From: Nitrososphaerota archaeon
GTDB taxonomy: Archaea > Thermoproteota > Nitrososphaeria > Nitrososphaerales > Nitrosopumilaceae
Reading direction: 5' to 3'
Length of the DNA stretch: 64,000 bases
NCBI GenBank assembly: GCA_016201435.1
Contig: JACQCT010000014.1
Span: 248,001-312,000, forward strand
Under the pieces are notes generated by a model. The model was not told where the DNA came from and did no database searches. It saw nothing but the letters and a program-made list of their open reading frames with translations. The position numbers were made by a program, and so were the translations under genes. Positions 17,287-25,647 of the stretch are shown piece by piece (the stretch's first letter is position 1; the number at the start of each line of letters is the position of its first letter).

Positions 17287-17823
17287 TTACTTTGCAATAA
17301 CTTGTTTTTTCTGGGTCCCTTTGTAAGAGGAATCTCTTTTCTTTGGCAGTTGTTTTTGCACAAAGTTGTAGTTGTGCTCTTTTGTCTGCTTGATAAGCTC
17401 AACTAACATATTTCTTTGTATTGGAGGCACATTCTCTGACATATCATAAAACATTTCTGCAATTTGCATCAACTGGATAATTCCTTGGTTGAAGACCCTC
17501 ATGTTTTTTGTCCCGTAATCTAGGAATGAAGAATAAGATGAGAACATATTGTGCGTTGTGTTTATCCAAGCTTCTGTGATCAACTTTGATTGCCTGCTCA
17601 TCAGATCCGCGTCATACCATAATGGATAGCCTTTTGTGAGCTTTTTCTGCAGATCCAGATAGTACTGAAGCATGTCAGACAACCCTGCAAGATACTGACT
17701 TCTAAAATCAGCCGAAGAGTTTGAGAAATTCCTTGAAAAGTTGTCTGCTTCTTTGATTCTTTGCTTATAATTTGATTTGAGTGTCTCTAGAAATTTGTTG
17801 TTCTGGTCCTCATTTGTGCTCAA
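17287..17823 (-). CDS. Phasin-like / PhaE-like helical protein
   Basis: Soluble all-helical protein of 178 residues (start TTG at 17823), with long amphipathic helices and many aromatic and Met residues (DMLQYYLDLQKKLTKGYPLWYD, then FNQGIIQLMQIAEMFYDM). The pattern fits phasin-like or PhaE-like PHA-associated proteins; no PHA synthase is present here. The C-terminus is basic. It is convergent with the small membrane gene at 16972. An inverted repeat lies about 75 bases upstream of the start. Confidence 0.5.
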   Translation of the reverse strand: MSTNEDQNNKFLETLKSNYKQRIKEADNFSRNFSNSSADFRSQYLAGLSDMLQYYLDLQKKLTKGYPLWYDADLMSRQSKLITEAWINTTHNMFSSYSSFLDYGTKNMRVFNQGIIQLMQIAEMFYDMSENVPPIQRNMLVELIKQTKEHNYNFVQKQLPKKRDSSYKGTQKKQVIAK

Positions 17824-17895
17824 GTCTTTTCATCTTAGTTACATCTAGATCGTCATTGCAATAGATAAGGGTATTGTAGATCTCTTTGTAAGATA

Positions 17896-17921
17896 ATTTT
17901 GTATTTTATAGAGTACAAAAT
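17896..17921. promoter_or_regulatory. Inverted repeat upstream of phasin-like gene
   Basis: ATTTTGTA (17896-17903) and TACAAAAT (17914-17921) are perfect complements with a 10-base spacer. The site lies upstream of the leftward gene starting at 17823 and before the TFB gene. Candidate operator. Confidence 0.4.
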
Positions 17922-18105
17922 CTAATTCTGACTATATCCTATTTACATAGTTGGATTGATCAAAACTGAATCGCTTTTATTTTCTTTTTTTTAAATCGGC
18001 GTATGTTGTAACTTTTGTAGATTACATGTGTATATTATTCTAGTTATACATGAATTGGAATAATAATTGAAAGTTAGCTAAACCTACTTCGTTATACTAC
18101 TATGA

Positions 18106-18270
18106 ATTGGTGCGGAATCCATAATTATCGTAACCTACCATTATATCATTACGCAGTACACGCCAGAGGAAATTTTCAATAAATGCGAAGAGATTAGATG
18201 TAAAAAAGGACCAGTAATAACAGATAATGTTTCAGGAGAGGAGGTATGCAGTAGATGCGGTCTTGTTTTA
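18106..18270 (+). other. In-frame zinc-ribbon extension of TFB lacking a normal start
   Basis: This stretch is open in the TFB frame and from about 18160 encodes a typical TFB zinc ribbon: a Cys at 18184, CKKGPVITDNVSGEEVCSRC, then GLVL. Between the stop at 18103-18105 and the ATG at 18271 the frame has no ATG, GTG or TTG. An out-of-frame ATG at 18102 opens a 26-codon ORF that ends at 18180-18182, right where the ribbon begins. Either an ATT/ATA/ATC start, a frameshift, or a sequence error is needed to make the full protein. Confidence 0.7.
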
Positions 18271-19074
18271 ATGGAAAAGATAGAAAGTTCTGGTCCTGAA
18301 TACACAACATATGATCTGTCTGAATTCATGACAAAAACTAGAAGTGGTGCAGGACAGTCGCTTGCAATGTTTGATATGGGATTACCTACAATAATTGACT
18401 CCATAAATAGAGATGCGTCAGGAAATTCTTTGTCTTCTTATATGAAAAATACATTTGGTAGATTAAGAGTTTGGGACAACCGTAGCAAATCAAAATTAAC
18501 AAGTAGAGGATTAATGCGTGCCGTTTTAGTTCTTAACAAGTTGAAGGCAGAGCTTGGTATTCCAGATGTGGTAATAGAAAAAGCTGCATACCTATACAGA
18601 AAAGCTATGATTAGCAAAATAACAATGGGAAGAAGTTCTGCGAGTATGACATGTGCATCACTTTATGCAGCATGCAGAGAGACAGATACTCCAAGGACCT
18701 TAAATGATATAGCACGTGTTGGAAACATAACAAGAAAGGATATTTCAAAAAGTTACAGGAATTTAATTAAAACTTTGGATTTAAGACCAAAGCCTTACGA
18801 CTCATCTGAATTTATAACTCGAATCTCAAGTGAGGTTGGGATAAGTGAAAAAACAAGAAGAAATGCATTGGACTTGTTGTCCAAAGTGGTAGAAAAGGAA
18901 ATCTCTGCAGGAAAAAACCCCATGGGTTTGGCAGCGGCGGTTCTTTATTTATCATGTGTAAAGAACGATGAGAGAAAAAAGCAGGCAGATATTGCAAACG
19001 CATCTGGCATAACAGCTGTAACTATACGAAACAGAGTCGAATCTCTGAGAAAAGAACTTGGTTTAAAGAATTAA
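18271..19074 (+). CDS. tfb: Transcription initiation factor TFB
   Basis: Archaeal TFIIB homolog that recruits RNA polymerase to TBP-bound promoters. Counting from 18271, the B-reader/linker region comes first (SSGPEYTTYDLSEFMTKTRSG), then two cyclin-like repeats: about 50-155 (LTSRGLMRAVLVLNKLKAEL ... SSASMTCASLYAACRETD) and about 160-267 (ISSEVGISEKTRRNALDLLS ... GLAAAVLYLSCVKND). The zinc ribbon is encoded just upstream, 18184-18267. The ATG at 18271 is the first ordinary start but would give a protein without the ribbon, so the true start is uncertain. Thaumarchaea usually carry several TFBs; this may be a specialised one. Confidence 0.85.
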   Translation: MEKIESSGPEYTTYDLSEFMTKTRSGAGQSLAMFDMGLPTIIDSINRDASGNSLSSYMKNTFGRLRVWDNRSKSKLTSRGLMRAVLVLNKLKAELGIPDVVIEKAAYLYRKAMISKITMGRSSASMTCASLYAACRETDTPRTLNDIARVGNITRKDISKSYRNLIKTLDLRPKPYDSSEFITRISSEVGISEKTRRNALDLLSKVVEKEISAGKNPMGLAAAVLYLSCVKNDERKKQADIANASGITAVTIRNRVESLRKELGLKN

Positions 19075-19179
19075 TCAAACTTGCATTATAAAACTAATCT
19101 TATCTACAACAATCATTTGATAAGACAAACAAACTTTTGTGGAAAGTCAATAATATGGGTAATAACCATGTAATCATTC

Positions 19180-19596
19180 ATGTTTTCAAGAATTCTTGTT
19201 GCAATAGATGGGTCAGAATCCGCAAAAAAGGCGTTTGAAGAATCAATTTACCTTGCACAAAAATGCAATTCAAAATTAGATGTTGTTCATGTTGTACAAT
19301 GTGAGTTGGGAGGTGATAGTGCTACAACTTTTGAGCTAATAGATGAACTTAAAACCAAAGCCGAAAAAATGTTGGACGAATATAAAATTCAAGCTGCAAA
19401 AAACAATGTGTCAATAGAAATAATGGTAATCCAGGGAGATCCTGCTCAGGTAATAATTGATCTTGCTAAAACTAAAAGATATGATTTGATTATTATGGGA
19501 ACTCGTGGTAGGAGTACTTTTCATGAATTGTTAATTGGTAGTGTTTCACAAAAAGTAATGCATCATGCCATCTGCCCCGTTATGGTAGTTCGATAG
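19180..19596 (+). CDS. UspA-family universal stress protein
   Basis: Protein of 138 residues with the single Usp alpha/beta domain. It starts MFSRILVAIDGSESAKKAFE and ends with the nucleotide-binding signature G-x2-G-x9-G-S (GTRGRSTFHELLIGSVSQ) and ICPVMVVR, so it should bind ATP. Stress or signalling role by family. Monocistronic, 105 bases after the TFB gene. Confidence 0.9.
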   Translation: MFSRILVAIDGSESAKKAFEESIYLAQKCNSKLDVVHVVQCELGGDSATTFELIDELKTKAEKMLDEYKIQAAKNNVSIEIMVIQGDPAQVIIDLAKTKRYDLIIMGTRGRSTFHELLIGSVSQKVMHHAICPVMVVR

Positions 19597-19679
19597 GACA
19601 TGCAGTTATCGTAACTAAAACAAATAAGCTAACTTGTGGTTGATATTCAATATGGTTCTGGAAGTGTTCATTCTGCCTA

Positions 19680-19693
19680 TTTTGGCGCCAAAA
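19680..19693. promoter_or_regulatory. Perfect 14-base palindrome
   Basis: TTTTGGCGCCAAAA is a perfect palindrome with a GC-rich core in otherwise AT-rich DNA. It lies 55 bases upstream of the ribbon-helix-helix-like gene at 19748. Ribbon-helix-helix proteins often bind their own promoters at such sites, so it is a candidate autoregulatory operator. Confidence 0.5.
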
Positions 19694-19747
19694 AAACTGT
19701 CTGTCTCATTCTAAGCTTTAACGCTACTAATCTACCTAGTCTTGCCT

Positions 19748-20023
19748 ATGTATACCATGGTCTACTTTAGGGTAGTCTCTACAAAACTTACCGAAGAGGA
19801 GCATAGTAAATTGCTAGATGTTTGCAATATAATAGGTTGCCCTTCTTCTACATTAATTAGAGATGCAATATTAAAAATAATCAATGTAGAACAAAAAACA
19901 ACAGAAGAAGAGTTTAATCCAATGCGAAAATTTGCAAAGGAATTAAGCATTAAATCTCAGCAAGAAAAAAAACAAGTTCCTATTGAATTAGCAAAACTTC
20001 TTGGAATAAAGGAAATTAAATGA
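19748..20023 (+). CDS. Ribbon-helix-helix-like DNA-binding protein
   Basis: Small protein of about 91 residues. The N-terminal MVYFRVVSTKLTEEEHSKLLDVCNIIG...STLIRDAIL fits the ribbon-helix-helix fold: one beta strand and two helices with S/T before the second. The C-terminal tail is charged. ATG at 19748 or 19757; the TTG at 19742 is less likely. A palindrome (19680-19693) lies upstream. It lacks a toxin partner. Confidence 0.65.
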   Translation: MYTMVYFRVVSTKLTEEEHSKLLDVCNIIGCPSSTLIRDAILKIINVEQKTTEEEFNPMRKFAKELSIKSQQEKKQVPIELAKLLGIKEIK

Positions 20024-20122
20024 GACATTTTGAATCAAGATTCACCTCACTAGTGATTTCCAAATTTGGCAGATCTTTCTTAAATAATTAAACGATGTAA
20101 AGGAACCAATAGACGAGAGCAA

Positions 20123-20296
20123 ATGATAGAATTAGAAAATATAGGTGCAATTGGAATCGTTGGAATTATGCTCATATTCGTTGCAATGTTTATGTTGGTT
20201 TCAATAGGTAGTTGGATTATTACAAAATATACAAACTCAAAAAAAGAAAGAAGTCTTCTTAAAAATAAAATTTCAAAGTTTGAAATAACTAAATAA
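20123..20296 (+). CDS. Small single-pass membrane protein
   Basis: A 57-codon frame with ATG start (MIELENIGAIGIVGIMLIF). One hydrophobic helix spans about residues 8-33, followed by a Lys-rich tail (YTNSKKERSLLKNKI). GACGAGAG at 20112-20119 may act as a weak ribosome site. Function unknown; it lies between DNA-binding proteins. Confidence 0.5.
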   Translation: MIELENIGAIGIVGIMLIFVAMFMLVSIGSWIITKYTNSKKERSLLKNKISKFEITK

Positions 20297-20434
20297 TAAT
20301 CTAAATCTCTATAATGTACCAGTGTCTGATATCAAATATTGTAATTGTGTTTGTAAGAATCAATATAACTATGATAAGTGATTCCCAAAAATGGGCGTCG
20401 GTCTTTTTATATCATGATTTAAGATAACTCCTTT

Positions 20435-20857
20435 ATGAAGTCATTAACATGTTTGTATGATTCACAGAATGAAAAATATCTACTATATCATTCAGCATTA
20501 TTGGTTTTTGTACTCACAGTAGTTATTCCAATAAATCTTCAACTCACAAGATTTTCTTTTGCAGCTACCGCTATTTTATTCGCAACTGGATTTCTCTCTA
20601 TGTTTATGATTGCTAGAAATGATAAAGTTGGATTTGGGTTATTGAAATCTCTGAGAATAGAAAAAGGTTCTAATTTATTATCTCAAAAAATGCCATATCC
20701 TCATTTTAACTCGGCTGACAATTATCAAGATCCAATTGTTCTTATGCAAAATTTTGTTGATGAGCTAGGTAGGAGACATCATGAGGAAATGGATTGGACA
20801 AAGCTTGATAGTTTTCGCATGCTAAATGCAAGACTTACACAGTTAGTGAAGGTATAA
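20435..20857 (+). CDS. Two-TM membrane protein
   Basis: Protein of 140 residues. Two adjacent hydrophobic helices (about 18-34 and 40-60) are followed by a soluble tail with HHEEMDWTKLDSFRMLNARL. No family recognised. It ends only 7 bases before the TrmB-type regulator at 20865, so the two are probably one transcript and the membrane protein may be linked to the regulator's signal. Confidence 0.6.
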   Translation: MKSLTCLYDSQNEKYLLYHSALLVFVLTVVIPINLQLTRFSFAATAILFATGFLSMFMIARNDKVGFGLLKSLRIEKGSNLLSQKMPYPHFNSADNYQDPIVLMQNFVDELGRRHHEEMDWTKLDSFRMLNARLTQLVKV

Positions 20858-20864
20858 GCATATG

Positions 20865-21746
20865 ATGAATGATTTTTTGAAATCTGAAAATACGTACGTG
20901 GAGAAAGAACATGTTACTATATTTGATTCCGAGCCTGGGTCTACCTCTTACAAAAATAGGATTGCCGCAGACAGATTAAGAGAGGTACTTGCTGAATTTG
21001 GATTGAGTTCTAATCAATCAAAGATTTTCATATTTTTAGGCAAATTTGGGTCAAAAACAGCTCCAGAGATCTCCAAAGCATTACGAATTCCAAGAACCGA
21101 GACATACCATATCATTAACACTTTACAAAGTAAAGGAATCGTTACAACAGAATTTATCTCACCTGCAAGGTATACTGCTTTACCAATAGAGAAAGCGTTA
21201 ACTTCCATACTCAACATGGAACGCGAAAAGATCAATTCCCTTTCAAAACAAAGGAAAAGAGCTATAGAACTATGGAACGAAGTACCATCATTTTTTACAG
21301 AAGTAAATGATGAACCGAGAGAAAAATTGCAAGTGTTACAAGGTAGCACTTCAATAAATATCAAAATCACATCCATGATTCGCGATAGTCAAAAAGAATT
21401 CTTAATGTTAGGTACAGAAAAGGACATTGCCAGGTTTTATCATGCAGACTTTTTTGAAATTTTAGACCATTCAACTCTGAAGGCAAGATTTGTAATCTGT
21501 CCTGCACAAAAGATTCCAAATTTTATTGAGGAGGCAGACAAAGCTTTCATCAAAGTATTGCCAGATGGAAAAACTGACACCAGTTGCTTTATACTCAAAG
21601 ATTCTTCTGAAGCGCTTCTCTTCACAAAAAACGCATCTTATCATGCCAATGACAGCGCTGCCGTTTGGACCAATTCCAAATCACTAATTGATTCAATGCA
21701 AATGTTGTTCAACTACTGTTGGGAAAAAGCAGAAATAATATTTTAA
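20865..21746 (+). CDS. TrmB-family transcriptional regulator
   Basis: Regulator of about 293 residues (ATG at 20862 or 20865). The N-terminal winged helix (LAEFGLSSNQSKIFIFLGKF, then APEISKALRIPRTETYHIIN) matches TrmB. A coiled coil follows, then a C-terminal phospholipase-D-like sensor fold (LMLGTEKDIARFYHADFFEI). It resembles the regulator at 44645-45499 along its whole length. TrmB proteins sense sugars or other metabolites; the ligand here is unknown. Its partner in the transcript is the two-TM protein upstream. Confidence 0.8.
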   Translation: MNDFLKSENTYVEKEHVTIFDSEPGSTSYKNRIAADRLREVLAEFGLSSNQSKIFIFLGKFGSKTAPEISKALRIPRTETYHIINTLQSKGIVTTEFISPARYTALPIEKALTSILNMEREKINSLSKQRKRAIELWNEVPSFFTEVNDEPREKLQVLQGSTSINIKITSMIRDSQKEFLMLGTEKDIARFYHADFFEILDHSTLKARFVICPAQKIPNFIEEADKAFIKVLPDGKTDTSCFILKDSSEALLFTKNASYHANDSAAVWTNSKSLIDSMQMLFNYCWEKAEIIF

Positions 21747-21837
21747 AAAATATTGTTACAGATAAACTTCATTCACGTGAGATGCTAATTATACCTCAAG
21801 CAAAACTACTAGTATGACATATTGACAATACATAAAA

Positions 21838-21981
21838 TCAGGATAGCGATTTGAATTTCTTTACTGCTTCACGAGTCAGCCTTTCCTGCTCCTCTTTTGT
21901 AATTTTAGTGGGGTCTTCTGAAGCTAAAGCCTTGTCATAGTCCTCTTGTGTTGTTTTTATCTTCTTTTTCTCGTCAGACAT
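21838..21981 (-). CDS. Tiny charged protein
   Basis: A 47-residue frame, MSDEKKKIKTTQEDYDKALA..., very rich in Lys and Glu, predicted helical and soluble. ATG at 21979-21981 and TGA at 21838-21840. Codon use and clean composition support coding. Function unknown. It is followed downstream by nothing on the same strand within 90 bases; the next leftward gene starts at 22298 upstream of it. Confidence 0.5.
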   Translation of the reverse strand: MSDEKKKIKTTQEDYDKALASEDPTKITKEEQERLTREAVKKFKSLS

Positions 21982-22025
21982 TGTAAATCAAGAACCACAC
22001 CTTAATTGATATCTCTTTTCATTCC

Positions 22026-22298
22026 TTATGGTTTGGTGGAATATTTTTTTATTTTAGAGCCACATTTTGGGCAGGTATTTTCATTGTGGTAATAGCCGCA
22101 CTCTAGGCAGACAAATTTGGTTGGCGTTGCTGCTTGAAATTTTCTAAAAAACCCATTATTGTTTTTCTTGCCAAATAAAACCATCGTAATGATGCAAATC
22201 ACAACTGTTGCAATTACTATAGGCACTAGTATTCGAAATAAAAATGCCAGTCCAATCAATACGGGAAGAAATATTGCGAAAAATTTTACCTTGTCCAT
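22026..22298 (-). CDS. Membrane protein with C-terminal zinc ribbon
   Basis: Protein of 90 residues. Two close hydrophobic helices (about 5-42) are followed by a zinc ribbon, FVCLECGYYHNENTCPKCG, with two CxxC pairs. The ribbon would face the cytoplasm. Function unknown; such anchored ribbons are often regulatory or assembly factors. Confidence 0.7.
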   Translation of the reverse strand: MDKVKFFAIFLPVLIGLAFLFRILVPIVIATVVICIITMVLFGKKNNNGFFRKFQAATPTKFVCLECGYYHNENTCPKCGSKIKKYSTKP

Positions 22299-22383
22299 GA
22301 TACCACCAAAAAGATATTTTGAACAATCAATTCGTTACAGGAAACATTTTGTAACAACATTGTATACGGTGTAGTTGCATTTA

Positions 22384-22569
22384 ATGGTTGACCTTTCAAG
22401 AAAGGCATACTTGTTTGTAATTGATGGCAAGATAGAGGTAAATGGAAATACCATGAAAAGACAAGATGTGGCAAGAATAGAAAATGAGAAGAGTTTGTTA
22501 ATTGAATCTAGGATACAATCAGAATTGTTGCTAATTGATCTTCCTGAAAAATATGTTTTTAATCAATGA
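22384..22569 (+). CDS. Stand-alone pirin C-terminal cupin-like fragment
   Basis: Protein of about 61 residues matching only the last part of pirin-family bicupins: KAYLFVIDGKIEVNG, a KRQDVARIEN segment and LLIDLPEKY. Full pirins are ~230-310 residues, so more than two thirds is missing. A TATA-like TGTATACG (22359-22366) about 25 bases before ATG 22384 suggests it can be transcribed. It may be a decaying remnant or a minimal cupin; the full pirin is at 61317-62243. Confidence 0.55.
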   Translation: MVDLSRKAYLFVIDGKIEVNGNTMKRQDVARIENEKSLLIESRIQSELLLIDLPEKYVFNQ

Positions 22570-22685
22570 GTTGTCTTAGGCCATTCATTTGTGCTCAAGT
22601 TTTTGCTTTAACTCTAAATTTTGTACATTATTTGATCAAAACAATTGATACCATTAATTATAATTTCAAATCAAAACAAAATAAA

Positions 22686-23588
22686 ATGAAAACAAGCCTC
22701 TTCCTAGCAATAATGCTCTCATCGGTTTTACTCATTCATACTGCATCTGCAATCGTACCTATTGGAGGTTTAGTAGTTACGATAAAACCAGAAAAAAGCC
22801 CTCTTGAATCAAGCGAGATTCCAGTATTGACTGGAACTGTAACAGATCAAGCAAGCAGGCCAATTTCAAATGCCCAAGTCAGTATCAGTACTTCCTATGG
22901 AACCTTTGTAATTTTTACAGACATTGACGGTAAATTCAGATACCAGTATGAAAATCCTGTTAATCCTGCACAATACCTAGTAAATGTCAAGGCACAAAAA
23001 ATTGGTTATGGAACAGGGCTTGCTAGCACGACATTTTTTGTCAACGGTGTGCCAGTATCACAATCTCAACAGTATAATTCCAAAACTGTATCTGGGAACA
23101 ACTTAAGTCAAGATCCTATCGCATCTAGAATTCTCAAAAATGTAGAGATTGCAAAAAAACAACAGGCAGAACAGGATGCAAAGATAAAGCAGATTGAGGA
23201 GGAAAAGAAATTTCAGCAAAGTCAACGAGCACTTGCCGATCAGCAACTACAGTTTGACCTTGGAAATTGGTTTGCACAATTTAATCCGTTTACACCAAGA
23301 AACGCATATGCTGAATTTGTTTCTCAAGTAAATCAAACAGTTCAGACCATTTTTTGGGGCCAGTTTAACTTTACGGAACAAAAAACAAATGAGGGTCTTG
23401 CTGCCAAGAACCAAGTTCTTCAAAACGGAGGCAGTTATGACCAGGCAAGAAATGCATTCATTAAAAATGCTACTACTTCTAGAAGTGAGATTTCCAAAGT
23501 TAACAACGACCTCAATGTAAAGTATGGCAATGCAAGTAAGGATGTACAGTCCAAGTTTGACAAATATGGAAACTTGCCGAGATCCTAA
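22686..23588 (+). CDS. Secreted Ig-like plus coiled-coil protein
   Basis: Exported protein of about 300 residues. ATG 22686 is chosen because a clear signal peptide starts there (MKTSLFLAIMLSSVLLIHTA). A carboxypeptidase-regulatory/Ig-like beta domain (about 25-120: VLTGTVTDQASRPISNAQVS) is followed by a charged coiled coil (about 140-190) and a C-terminal domain with TIFWGQFNFTEQKTNEG. The last two regions are shared with the protein at 126-803. Surface scaffold or adhesion role is inferred. Confidence 0.75.
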   Translation: MKTSLFLAIMLSSVLLIHTASAIVPIGGLVVTIKPEKSPLESSEIPVLTGTVTDQASRPISNAQVSISTSYGTFVIFTDIDGKFRYQYENPVNPAQYLVNVKAQKIGYGTGLASTTFFVNGVPVSQSQQYNSKTVSGNNLSQDPIASRILKNVEIAKKQQAEQDAKIKQIEEEKKFQQSQRALADQQLQFDLGNWFAQFNPFTPRNAYAEFVSQVNQTVQTIFWGQFNFTEQKTNEGLAAKNQVLQNGGSYDQARNAFIKNATTSRSEISKVNNDLNVKYGNASKDVQSKFDKYGNLPRS

Positions 23589-23835
23589 AAATCAAACTTG
23601 TTACATTATCTTAGTTTTTCGATGACAGTTTTTTCTACAGATACAAAATCACAGTATTGCTAAACTGAAATTATAATTTCTGAATCTCAGGTTCAAATCA
23701 GATTGTGCCGGCATTATTTTCTTCAGACACTTGTTATGTTGAAACTGTAATACCTATAAAATTGACTGGATTTTTCACAATTGTAAATGCCGCATAAACC
23801 AGTTTATTAGAGATGAATGCGTATCATATGGTGTA

Positions 23836-24042
23836 ATGAATATTTATGATAAAAAATCAGTCCGTTGTTCCAAGTGTGACAGATTCATAGGAGAGATTGA
23901 TTATGATGCAATGGTTACTTTGCCAAAATGTGGGCGATGTGCCAATCCCTTACCAGAAGGCGATGACAAAGTACAATACATAGTCAGTAAATTCAACAAA
24001 AATCCAAAAAGTTTAGCGCGACCGTTAGATTCCAGTAGTTAA
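23836..24042 (+). CDS. Small zinc-ribbon protein
   Basis: Protein of 68 residues with two CxxC pairs (RCSKCDRFIGEID and PKCGRCANPL), forming one zinc ribbon near the N-terminus, and a short polar tail. Cytoplasmic. Function unknown. Confidence 0.65.
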   Translation: MNIYDKKSVRCSKCDRFIGEIDYDAMVTLPKCGRCANPLPEGDDKVQYIVSKFNKNPKSLARPLDSSS

Positions 24043-24101
24043 TTTTGAAAGATAGCTCGGCAGTTTTGGTTACTTGCTACCAGTCATTGAAATCATTCAA
24101 G

Positions 24102-24731
24102 CTAGTAGCCTCTTCTTTTCTTTTCCACAACAATTAGTAATCTTGTTAACAACAATCCTGCAATGAATCCACCTATATGCGCCGTAAATGCGATTGGAAT
24201 GGAAACAATAGAACCAATAAAGGCGTACAGTATCTGTATTGCCAGCCAGTAATATCCTCGTATGTTGCCAAGCGCTGCTGTTATTCCCATTACACCTGAG
24301 ATTGCACCTGACGCACCTATCAATACGCTAGAACCATTTCCCACTACAAGAATATACAATGTGCCATAAAGTAATGCGCCTGCAATTCCTGCAGCAATGT
24401 AGACCCCTAGGTATCTTATTTTGCCAATTGATCTCTCTGCAAATCCGCCAAGATATGCTAAAGCAAAAAGATTGAATGCAATGTGGGCAATTCCGGCATG
24501 AAGAAACATTGAGGAAAAAAGCCTTGTTACGTTGTCCGCTAAAGCATGATTTCCATAAAAAAAATAATTTGGAACAAAGCCATATTGCAAGATTATTTGG
24601 TTTTGTGTGCCTGTTATCATGCCATATGCGAGTACAACGCCATTTGCAAGCATCAGAGCAGTTGTGACAGGAGGAAGTTTGGGTATCTTAAGAAACAACA
24701 TTGGACAAAGATTTGCTGATATAAAATGCAT
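24102..24731 (-). CDS. Rhomboid-family intramembrane serine protease
   Basis: Membrane protease of 209 residues with about six helices. The catalytic Ser lies in LIGASGAISGVMG and the catalytic His in AHIGGFIAGLL. The L1-loop HAGIAHIAFNLFALAYLG is also typical. Rhomboids cut single-pass membrane proteins inside the bilayer; the tail-anchored PEF-CTERM proteins encoded nearby are possible substrates, which is inference only. An internal Met at 24701 could be the true start. Confidence 0.85.
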   Translation of the reverse strand: MHFISANLCPMLFLKIPKLPPVTTALMLANGVVLAYGMITGTQNQIILQYGFVPNYFFYGNHALADNVTRLFSSMFLHAGIAHIAFNLFALAYLGGFAERSIGKIRYLGVYIAAGIAGALLYGTLYILVVGNGSSVLIGASGAISGVMGITAALGNIRGYYWLAIQILYAFIGSIVSIPIAFTAHIGGFIAGLLLTRLLIVVEKKRRGY

Positions 24732-24846
24732 GCATTATACAGGACTCTTCAGTGATCTGAAAAAAATTGGAATCTAGTAAATATTACAGGACAGGCCAAT
24801 ACAATTTATCAGCAATCCCTAAAAACTCTGTAAACTGAAAATCAAT

Positions 24847-25587
24847 GTGAAAAATCTACAGATTTCAATAATTGCAATATGTGGAATTATTATTGCCAGT
24901 ACTAATCTTGTATATGCAGAACAAACATCACCTGTTATAGTTACCCAAGTAGAACTAGATAGTCCGTTTGCATTATATTCTGACAATCAAACATGCATTT
25001 CGCCACCACTTAATGGCTACATAAATAACTGTTTGACAGATCTAGTTCTTGGCCACAAGGTCAAATGCACATATTTTATTGGCAGTAAAACCTGTCAACC
25101 ACTACACCAGTTTACTAATAGTACTAACTATGATTGTTTCAATAATCAGGATTTCTCAGGCACCCCTCAGTGGTTTGATATCTATAACACACAAAATACG
25201 ACTGTTATTTTGCAAAACTTTACAGTGATTGAGAAATGGAATCAGCAACCATATGGACATATTGGACCATACTCTACTGTTTTAGAACTGAAGCCTCATG
25301 AAAAATGCACGATTGGATTTACACCAATTAATCAACCGTTAGCCATTCCTTTGAACAATATGGTAATGGATATTTCATACAATTATGATACCAAAGATTA
25401 CAACGCATATACGCCATCTTTGTCTGATACCTACAATGACATAAGAACATGGCAATATGACGGAAATAAATGGACTTTTGTTGAGGAAAATTCCGTTAAA
25501 GTTCCAGAGTTTCCCTTTGCGATGTTAGTACTTGTGATTAGCACTGCTTCATTGTTAGTGTTTTACAGAATAAAATTTAAAATTTAG
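24847..25587 (+). CDS. Secreted protein with PEFP-type C-terminal sorting tail
   Basis: Protein of 246 residues (GTG start, since the nearby ATG is out of frame and runs into a stop). Signal peptide about 1-24, then a Cys-containing beta-rich domain, then VPEFPFAMLVLVISTA followed by a hydrophobic helix and a basic end, a PEF-CTERM-like signal. In archaea such tails are thought to be processed by archaeosortase-type enzymes. The tail and the bases after it are identical to those of the gene at 27884-30136 (97-bp inverted repeat). Confidence 0.7.
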   Translation: MKNLQISIIAICGIIIASTNLVYAEQTSPVIVTQVELDSPFALYSDNQTCISPPLNGYINNCLTDLVLGHKVKCTYFIGSKTCQPLHQFTNSTNYDCFNNQDFSGTPQWFDIYNTQNTTVILQNFTVIEKWNQQPYGHIGPYSTVLELKPHEKCTIGFTPINQPLAIPLNNMVMDISYNYDTKDYNAYTPSLSDTYNDIRTWQYDGNKWTFVEENSVKVPEFPFAMLVLVISTASLLVFYRIKFKI

Positions 25588-25598
25588 AAAATAAAAAC
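25502..25598 (+). repeat. 97-bp inverted repeat, copy 1
   Basis: These 97 bases are identical to the reverse complement of 27873-27969. They encode the whole PEFP sorting tail, the stop codon and 11 bases beyond. Identity stops at 25598 on one side and 25502 on the other. See the matching entry. Confidence 0.9.
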
Positions 25599-25647
25599 TA
25601 CATCCTTGACAACAAAAACAAGGAAAATGTTTCTTTTGGTGTTAAAA

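Noticed and set aside
23690-23725. GGTTCAAATC, a tRNA T-loop-like string
   Set aside because: The flanking bases do not form a 5-bp T-stem and no acceptor, D or anticodon arm can be placed around it.
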